Shown here: in pieces, positions 57,857 through 64,000 of the stretch
How the letters are laid out: every line of letters begins with the position of its first letter
Numbering within the stretch: the stretch's first letter is position 1
From: Metarhizium brunneum
Lineage: Eukaryota > Ascomycota > Sordariomycetes > Hypocreales > Clavicipitaceae
Direction of reading: 5' to 3'
DNA length: 64,000 nucleotides
Assembly: GCF_013426205.1 (NCBI RefSeq)
Contig: NC_089426.1
Coordinates: 3,968,001 to 4,032,000 of the forward strand
Position numbers and translations under genes: made by a program
The notes under the pieces: generated by a model
What the model saw: only the letters and a program-made list of their open reading frames with translations
Database searches by the model: none
Told to the model about the DNA's origin: nothing

Positions 57857-59024
57857 CTAGGTAAGCCGGCGGTCACCCCAATACCGCCGGAGAAAAGGCT
57901 GCGCGGCCGCCCCCTCCCCCAAGCCCGCCTCCAAACACACAGCAGCCAGCGCGGCTCCGCGGCCGTCCCCATCGCTGTCATGTCCATCGGCCCCCGCAGC
58001 AGCCCAGGCCCCGTACATGACAAAGAGCCCCAACACCCTCGCGGCCTCGACGTCATCCGCGTCCAAGTGACGCCCCTCAAGATAACGGCCTAGCTCCGCG
58101 CAGAGGGTCTCGTAGAAGACGGCGCGGAGGCGCTCCTGCCGCGGGTGCCAGATCCAGACCCCCCCGCCGGTGCAGATGCCGAGCAAGACCTCGAGCGAGG
58201 CGATGGCGACGCCGAACGCGCCGTAGCTGGCGTTTTCCCAGTCGACGACGCCGGCAATACCGCCCGACGCGTCGTCGACTTGTATGTTCATCTCCACCAG
58301 GTCCGCGTGGTTCAGCACCTGCGGGAACTGGCGCCCCAAGATGGCGGGCAGCCGCGCGCGCACCTCGGCGAGCTTGGGCTGGAACCGCGCCGGCAGGGCC
58401 TCCCACACGGCCAGCTGGTCGTATGCCTGCGACAGGAGGGCGTCGTCAGTGTTTTGCCGCGCAGTCGACAGCGAGGACGCGACATAACTGCCCCCAGACG
58501 TGGTTAGCTACAAGGCGGACTTGTGACGGGGAAGAGTGGAGGGGAGAGGGAAGCACAGACGAGGCAAAGTCGGCCACCGTCACCGTGAGCCGCTCGGCGC
58601 CCTCGTCCTGGTACAAGTTCCTCTGGGCGGCGCTGACGGCGATGCCGCCGGCGAGCGTCATGAGATAGACGTGCGCCTTGTCGCCGAGCCCGCATGTGAC
58701 TACGTCGCAGGCGGGAATCACATGCCCGTAGGTCCTGCGCGCCAGGGCCATGGTGTCTCTGCTCAGCGGGGACGAGAGATCGCGGAACTGGACGACGCCC
58801 AAGTCGCCGGGGCGGGCGTCGGATCTGGTCACGGTGAAACTGCTTGCGCCCTGGACAGCCGCGGGAAGGATGCTGCTGGCCGGGCAGCCGAGCACCTGCG
58901 CGGCCTGCTGGACGCAAATCTGCTCCGTGAGGCCTGGGTTCCGCTTGAAGAATTTCTGACTCAGGAAGGGGGATACCGTCAGCACTGCGGCGCGAGAAGG
59001 GGTATATCTCAAAAGGTCTTCCAT
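57857..59024 (-). CDS. Aminoglycoside-phosphotransferase (APH) family protein
   Basis: Protein-kinase-like fold family that includes small-molecule kinases; fungi carry many members of unknown substrate. Exons 59024-58561 and 58487-57857 give 364 aa, joining VADFAS to YVASSLSTAR. The catalytic loop is NHADLVEMNI (canonical HxDxxxxN) and the metal-binding segment is GVVDWENASYGAFG (DxD/DFG position). The N-terminal lobe is divergent and no clear P-loop is seen. Start chosen at MEDLLRYTPSR. An in-frame ATG 78 codons upstream reaches sequence without domain character. The intron donor GTCTGT is weak; if not spliced the protein ends early without its catalytic loop. Not evidence of antibiotic resistance. 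Confidence 0.85.
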
Positions 59025-59313
59025 TGGGATACTAGCTGTGCGTGCAGCTGCGTAAATACATTTGATCCGGAGAGAGGTGTTCAAGGGCGCAGTATGGTGT
59101 CGTACAAGTAGAGAGAGAAAAAGACGGTGTGCAGAGACACTCTGAAGAGTCGGCGACTGCAGGAATCGAAGCGAGTGCGTTGTTGCTGACCCGGGCGTTG
59201 GTCTGAACTTTGAAGCCGACACAGCTGGGGCGTTAAGTTGACGTCTTTCTGCCAGCATGGATAGTTTACTTTTAATATGCTTGATTCAACTAAAACATCT
59301 GCTTTCATCTCGA

Positions 59314-59845
59314 CGCTGCTTGTGTACATGGTGAGAAAAAGGGCAGCGTCTCTTTTTAAAAAAATTCGTATCTTTAATTCGGCCTTACTTATAGTGTTAT
59401 GATACCGCCAGTCTTATTAAGGCCGGCCAAGAGCGTCTTCCACGTGGCTCCGGGTTTAATTATAAGTAGTGTACATATTCCTATCCCATCACTCGCCAAG
59501 AATTTATATATAAAGCTCCCACAGGCCACCGGCTAAACGTTGGCTACTATTCCCGTGTTACACACCCAGCAACGGCCGCGCTGTTTATGTACATAGTGAG
59601 ACAAAGGGCAGCATTTCTTTGAAAAGTCAACGTGTCTTTGATTCGGCCTCACTTGCAGCGGCATGGTGCCGCCGGTCTTGTCAAAGCCGGCCAAGAGCGT
59701 CTTCCGCGTGGCTCTGGCTTCAATCGTAAGCGGTGTACACATCCTTGTTCCATTATTCGCCAAGAATTCGTGTGGAAAGCTCCCACAGGCCACCGGCTGA
59801 ACGATGGCTACTATTCCCGTGTTGCACACCCAGCAATGGCCGCTA
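59314..59845. repeat. Two tandem copies of a roughly 265-bp unit with RIP-like divergence
   Basis: Copy 1 is about 59314-59580 and copy 2 about 59581-59845. Shared blocks include GCCGGCCAAGAGCGTCTTCC, AAGCTCCCACAGGCCACCGG and GGCTACTATTCCCGTGTT. Most differences are transitions with copy 1 carrying A or T (for example CCTCACTTGCAG in copy 2 against CCTTACTTATAG in copy 1). No transposase or LTR feature seen. Confidence 0.85.
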
Positions 59846-60139
59846 TGCTTGGCTACCATGGCTACTTGTTTACCAAGACTGCTCATAATAACCAATCGAG
59901 CCCCAGAGACTAACTATGCCATAAAAAGAGCCCCCTCTCTGGCAGAACATACTCGTGACAGACGCCGGGAGATGGGACAGCCGAGTCCCCTGAAATGTAT
60001 ACCTCGGGTTCGGCGTCGACGCTCCTCCTGGCAAGTATATCCATAAAGACTCAAAAACAAAAGAGGTAAAATAGTCCGACGGAAGGTGAGCGTCTCGCCT
60101 AGCAAAGGATGATTATATGGCAAACGCGTGCTTTTGCTT

Positions 60140-62047
60140 TCAGGCGCGCTGATCCTCTGTATGATTCTCTGGAGCGACTTCACGTTGAGGCGTTTCATCA
60201 GCGGCATCCATTGTCCACCACTTCTGAAAAATATCACGTTCCACATTGACGGCGCGCTCGATTCCGCCATCGCGCACGTGGTGAATAACCCAGTTCTCGA
60301 AGAATGTAACATTCACTCCGACCTTGCCGAAGGCCTGGCGGATAGCCTCGACGAATATGTCCGACCCGTCGATGAGGGGCCCGAAGGGTTGCGGGCTCAG
60401 GTATTGGAAGTTTTCAAAGTAGATGCCGTTAGTGGCTGTGGGATAAAGAGGTTTGGAAGGCCAGGGTGTGGTTCGCGCCAACTCGAAGAAGTTCTTTGCC
60501 ATGTTCCACATGTAATGGAACCAGCGTTTCGTCTTCAGGGCCATCGACTTTGGAGGTACATAATATCTATTCCCCATACAGTACATCTGCCTCAGCGTTG
60601 TGAGACCATCACGCGAGTAGAAAAGGGTCGGGACGCGTACGATATCATCTTCAGTGATTCCAGTTTCGTTCTTGATAACGTTGACGTTGTGTGCAATGCT
60701 CTTTCCGGACCACTCGGTCGTTTTTCTGACGAGAGGCAGCCGAAGAAGCTGACTAATGGTCATTTTATCGCAATCCTTCTCAGGCTCTGGTCTGAGGAAG
60801 CTATGATGAGATATCGCTATATTCTCGCCATGGCCGTCCTTTTTGGCCTTCTTGAACAACTTGAGTGTGGCAACGGGATCGGCCACGATCATGGCCCATC
60901 CTCGGGAGGTGTTGGCAGGTACGAACTGCATGTAGTCGGCAATCTGGCCACGAAAGAGCCAACTATGATCGAGGGTGAAGGGGTGCTGGAACTTCTGGGC
61001 CTGCAAAAATTTCAGCATCTTGGGCGTTTTGTGGCCGGACATGAAGCGGGCGAATCCCATGACTGCTCTTCCCGCAGGGTAGTTTGCGCCGTTGTGGGAA
61101 TGGGGGGGTATGATTTCAATATTCCCCAGCTGGTCCGAATCTAACTCGGATGTCTCATGATGTCGAACGGCGCCGGCCGAGTCACCTCTCATATCCTCAA
61201 ACACTCGTTCGCCCTCCGGCCCCGCTAGACAGCCCTTGAGATAGACGCGCAGGGAAATAGGCCCGTCGGGTCCCGGCATACTTGTATATCCGGCTTTGAA
61301 GTGGTCGTGGGCCCAGCCGTGCAGACTGTCGATCCTGGTCACAGGCTCCTCGAATCTACGATCAACCAGATACTTCTGTAGATGCTCGGCAAACAACTCC
61401 CAGTTTGGGTAACGTTTGTGAGTTGCAACCGACATCTTTTCAAGCCTTCGTTTATCATGAGGTATCAGGATGGGTGCAACACGAAGTGCGACTGTATCAT
61501 TGGCAGACTGCTCCTGGTCAGTCAATACAAAGTTGACCATGGCCATCCCATCCCATCCCTTGGGTCGACCAACGTCTCGTGCGTCAATCCCCAGCTCTAG
61601 ACCGGCCCGCAGATCAGGAGGACTGAAGACATAGCTCTTGTTGACATAGTTCCAATTACCGCCGCTCTTGTGGAAGATGCGGACATTTTTCTCGGCATAT
61701 TTGCCAGGGACAAAGATCTTGCCCCTGGCTGCGTCGCTCAAGGCACCGTCAGCGACGGTGCGTAGAGGCGCCAGGTACTTGGAGTTGCGTAGGATGTTAT
61801 CAGATGCGTCGTGGCACTTATCAAGATGGTGGGAATTGTTCCTAGCGGAGCATCGGCGGTTCGTATCGGCAATATTGGCCATGAAAATGGCTCCTCGTTC
61901 CTCCGTCCAAGTGGACTTTAGTGCATCATCTGAGTTCCCGTTCATGTCAACCTTTCCGTCTCGATTCGTGTCGGCAAGAATGATGGCCTGCAAAGCATGG
62001 CAAGTGATCGCCAGTACACCAAGTGTGAGAACCACTGCCTTGTGCAT
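60140..62047 (-). CDS. Secreted protein-arginine-deiminase-like protein, probably inactive
   Basis: PAD_C-type protein of 635 aa, no intron. Start chosen at MHKAVVLTLGVLAITCHALQA, a clear signal peptide; an ATG 20 codons upstream is possible. After cleavage, ILADTNRDGKVD resembles the calcium-binding opening of PAD-like proteins. The family core is recognisable: WAHDHFKAGYTSMPGP, IEIIPPHSHNGANYPAGR, DHSWLFRGQIADYMQFVP, GWAMIVADP, PFGPLIDGSDIF and FFENWVIHH. The expected catalytic His-x-Asp is Gln-Ile-Ala (residues 368-370 from this start) and the nucleophilic Cys position reads Arg (about residue 598, codon 60256-60254). Only the first Asp (HD, about 248) remains. Several NxS/T sites suit a secreted glycoprotein. 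Confidence 0.82.
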   Translation of the reverse strand: MHKAVVLTLGVLAITCHALQAIILADTNRDGKVDMNGNSDDALKSTWTEERGAIFMANIADTNRRCSARNNSHHLDKCHDASDNILRNSKYLAPLRTVADGALSDAARGKIFVPGKYAEKNVRIFHKSGGNWNYVNKSYVFSPPDLRAGLELGIDARDVGRPKGWDGMAMVNFVLTDQEQSANDTVALRVAPILIPHDKRRLEKMSVATHKRYPNWELFAEHLQKYLVDRRFEEPVTRIDSLHGWAHDHFKAGYTSMPGPDGPISLRVYLKGCLAGPEGERVFEDMRGDSAGAVRHHETSELDSDQLGNIEIIPPHSHNGANYPAGRAVMGFARFMSGHKTPKMLKFLQAQKFQHPFTLDHSWLFRGQIADYMQFVPANTSRGWAMIVADPVATLKLFKKAKKDGHGENIAISHHSFLRPEPEKDCDKMTISQLLRLPLVRKTTEWSGKSIAHNVNVIKNETGITEDDIVRVPTLFYSRDGLTTLRQMYCMGNRYYVPPKSMALKTKRWFHYMWNMAKNFFELARTTPWPSKPLYPTATNGIYFENFQYLSPQPFGPLIDGSDIFVEAIRQAFGKVGVNVTFFENWVIHHVRDGGIERAVNVERDIFQKWWTMDAADETPQREVAPENHTEDQRA

Positions 62048-63047
62048 GACGACCGCAACAGGTGTAGTCTGCAGTGATGACTGGCTTGTTGACCCATGTA
62101 GCCACACACAGTCGTACGATATCGCAGAATAGTGATGAGGAGCAGCTTCGAATATTGTTTGGCGAGGTCAGTAGAGTCTTGCAGGCAGAACAAGCCTGCT
62201 TTATACTTCGAATGAACCGGACTCTTGCTCGCCTTGCATACAATGACCAAATACTTGTGTCAGTGCTGACGGAAGAGTAACAGGCAAGGAGACGGTTTCC
62301 CAGAGCTTGGCGTCATCGGGGACAATAGTCTTGTACTCAATGCCACGGCTAGGGACCGAATCATATTTTAACGCATGGCTGTATAAAAACAGCTTCCATC
62401 CGTGTTAGAAGTTCCACTACGCATTTATACTTTGAGCCATGCAACCTACTTGGCTGTCCGCGGTCCCCTTGGCGGCATTAGTTCACCAGGCAAAAGACGG
62501 CATTGAACGATGCCATCTCAGGCGGATGTGGCTAAAGGCTGGCGAAAGAGCCGGAAGGCGATGAAGTAGCTGTAACAAAACTTGTCGCTCAATCTGTCCA
62601 AGCGAGCACTCATCAAGCGTGAGAGATTGAGGGCAGTGTTGATAACCGTGAGATATTTGCTGCAACGGAAACTCGGAGAGCTCAAAGTTGGTTCAGCTGA
62701 ATCTGGATCGAAATCAGTTGGCATATGGCTCTTCACTAGCAGTAGTGACTCCAGTCCTTCGGCATCGAGGCGTCTTGTAGAAGCTCAACTTGACGAAAGC
62801 CAGATTAGCCGCCCCCAGCTCCCATGTCTCTTTGGGTTAGCACATGGGTATCATGGGGCCCCAAGTTCCACATGGGACTGTCGTATCGTTGGCCCATTCG
62901 ATATTGTGTGGGCTTCTTGGCCCAAAACTGAGTGTGGCCACGCATCACAGGTTGCAAGATGACTGATTCTGAACAGACAAAATACTCAGCTCGAGCAGCC
63001 CAGCCCACAAGCTAAACAACTAGACGTGGGCACAGCCCGTGCAAGCA
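62048..63047. other. Divergent gap, PAD-like gene / GNAT gene
   Basis: 1.0 kb with both promoters. No gene, motif cluster or repeat recognised. Confidence 0.5.
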
Positions 63048-63845
63048 ATGACTTTCGACGACGCAGCCATGGCCGCAGAGCAATCTGGCATTCTCATAGA
63101 GCAAATCAACACGGCCGAAGACATGGTTGAGGCAATCAACCCCGTCTGCGAAACGTTCGGTAAACAGACGCATGATGGCTTGTGGACAGCCATGAACCCA
63201 AGCTGGGACACTCCGCAAGGAAAGGCACAGGCGACCTCTCGTATGGTACATCGTTGGCGAGCAGCCACCAAGGATCACCAGGGCCGTCCGAATACAATAT
63301 TCCTCAAGGCAACGGTACCCCGTGACGGAGCGGCTCCAGGAGGGGCACGCAAGATTGTCGGCACAGCCATTTGGCTCCAACTCTCCAGCGTTGCCGGCCA
63401 CGGCGATCTGCCCGCCGAAGACCTGAGCAAAGCCCTCGATCTTGACAAGATATATCCGGGGAACGAGGCGGAGCAAAGGTACCTCTGCCAGGCGATCCAT
63501 TCTCTTCATCGCCAGCGTATAGACCTGGTGAAGAAAAAGGCCGACTCCTTGCCTCCCTCTGCCATGGTCCTTGACTTGTGTGTCGTCGACCCGGCCTACC
63601 AAGGCAGGGGCATCGCAAAGCAGCTGGTTCAATGGGGGCTGGACGAGGCAAAGACCAGGGGAGGTTTGGAGTGTATCACGGAGGCTTCAGTCATGGGGAG
63701 ACGAGTGTATGAGAAGATGGGGTTTCGACAGGAAGGCCCAGAAATTGTCTACGTGGTTGATGAGCAATTTGCGCATCGTGATCGACCTTCGAATGTTTTC
63801 ATGAGGACTGGGAACGGCGAGCTGGGCTCGCTTTCGACAGTCTAA
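63048..63845 (+). CDS. GNAT-family N-acetyltransferase
   Basis: 265 aa, no intron. Acetyl-CoA-binding motif A is VVDPAYQGRGIAKQLVQWGL (Q/RxxGxG/A core QGRGIA) at about residues 187-206. It is followed by motif B-like EASVMGRRVYEKMGF, typical of the small-molecule or peptide acetyltransferase branch seen in many fungi. The N-terminal part (DGLWTAMNP, HRWRAATKDHQGRPNTIFLK) is family-typical. The ATG at 63048 is chosen; the frame also opens nine bases earlier at a GTG, which is not used in fungi. The substrate is unknown. Divergent from the PAD-like gene. Confidence 0.88.
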   Translation: MTFDDAAMAAEQSGILIEQINTAEDMVEAINPVCETFGKQTHDGLWTAMNPSWDTPQGKAQATSRMVHRWRAATKDHQGRPNTIFLKATVPRDGAAPGGARKIVGTAIWLQLSSVAGHGDLPAEDLSKALDLDKIYPGNEAEQRYLCQAIHSLHRQRIDLVKKKADSLPPSAMVLDLCVVDPAYQGRGIAKQLVQWGLDEAKTRGGLECITEASVMGRRVYEKMGFRQEGPEIVYVVDEQFAHRDRPSNVFMRTGNGELGSLSTV

Positions 63846-64000
63846 AGTCCATGTCGGGCGGGTTTTCGAATTGCTGGTGATGTTTGGGAACAGCTTTAAT
63901 CTTGCAACGCGTTGCAGTTCCGGGTACATCTGTAAAGATAAAATTGGCCTTTAAAACACCTGGTCGCGTAGGATAGGTCTAGTGCAAACTCTCTTGGCAA

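Noticed and set aside
57857..59024. Antibiotic-resistance gene reading of the APH-family protein
   Set aside because: Fungal APH-fold proteins are a large family with other or unknown substrates; nothing here indicates aminoglycoside use.
60128..61144. 338-codon open frame antisense to the PAD-like gene
   Set aside because: Opposite strand of a clear family member; no domain content.
1..64000. CRISPR arrays, bacterial operons, prophage, ribosome-binding sites
   Set aside because: Spliceosomal introns, fungal gene families and absence of regular spacer-repeat arrays rule these out.

Overview
This window is nuclear DNA of a filamentous ascomycete. The genes are intron-bearing, with mostly 50-100 nt introns that have GT..AG ends and CTAAC/CTGAC-type branch sites. 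They sit close together on both strands, and coding sequence is richer in G+C than the gaps. Gene content (betaine-lipid synthase BTA1, CYT-18-type mitochondrial TyrRS, SNZ/SNO-type vitamin B6 genes, a fungal PAD-like protein), RIP-like transition-mutated repeats and a scattered TACGGAGTAC motif fit Sordariomycetes, probably Hypocreales. The species cannot be named from sequence alone.

Layout. 0-7 kb: the 3' part of BTA1, SDH4 (complex II anchor), mitochondrial TyrRS and NPR2 (GATOR1/SEACIT). 8.9-19.9 kb: DSK2 (ubiquitin shuttle), a small putative mitochondrial protein, SVP26/ERV26, BUD23 (18S rRNA methyltransferase), KRS1 (LysRS), an ACC-synthase-like aminotransferase and a GFA-domain protein. 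21-36 kb: IDH1, a germinal-centre-type Ste20 kinase, UBX5 and ECM29, all on the minus strand. 36-43.7 kb: a 7.7 kb gene-poor stretch ahead of a three-RRM RNA-binding protein. 45.3-49.2 kb: decayed DNA with two pseudogenes, one a clear Baeyer-Villiger-type flavin monooxygenase and the other unrecognised. 49.3-53.3 kb: divergent PDX1 and PDX2, the two subunits of PLP synthase. 53.4-63.9 kb: an ankyrin-repeat protein, an unrecognised 170-aa putative mitochondrial protein, an APH-family kinase-like protein, a RIP-mutated tandem duplication, a secreted PAD-like protein that has lost most of its active site, and a GNAT acetyltransferase.

Themes. DSK2, UBX5 and ECM29 all serve the ubiquitin-proteasome/Cdc48 pathway. 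SDH4, mtTyrRS and IDH1 are mitochondrial, and SDH4 and mtTyrRS share a short divergent promoter region. PDX1 and PDX2 act as one enzyme complex and are head-to-head. Most of the window is ordinary conserved fungal sequence. The less ordinary items are the PAD-like pseudoenzyme, the RIP-marked repeats, the decayed divergent pseudogene pair, an 18-nt microexon in SDH4, an intron lying immediately before a stop codon in the RNA-binding protein gene, and the repeat- and motif-rich gaps. I found no convincing wholly new multi-gene system. Exon structures were read by eye and checked only for frame continuity and family fit.
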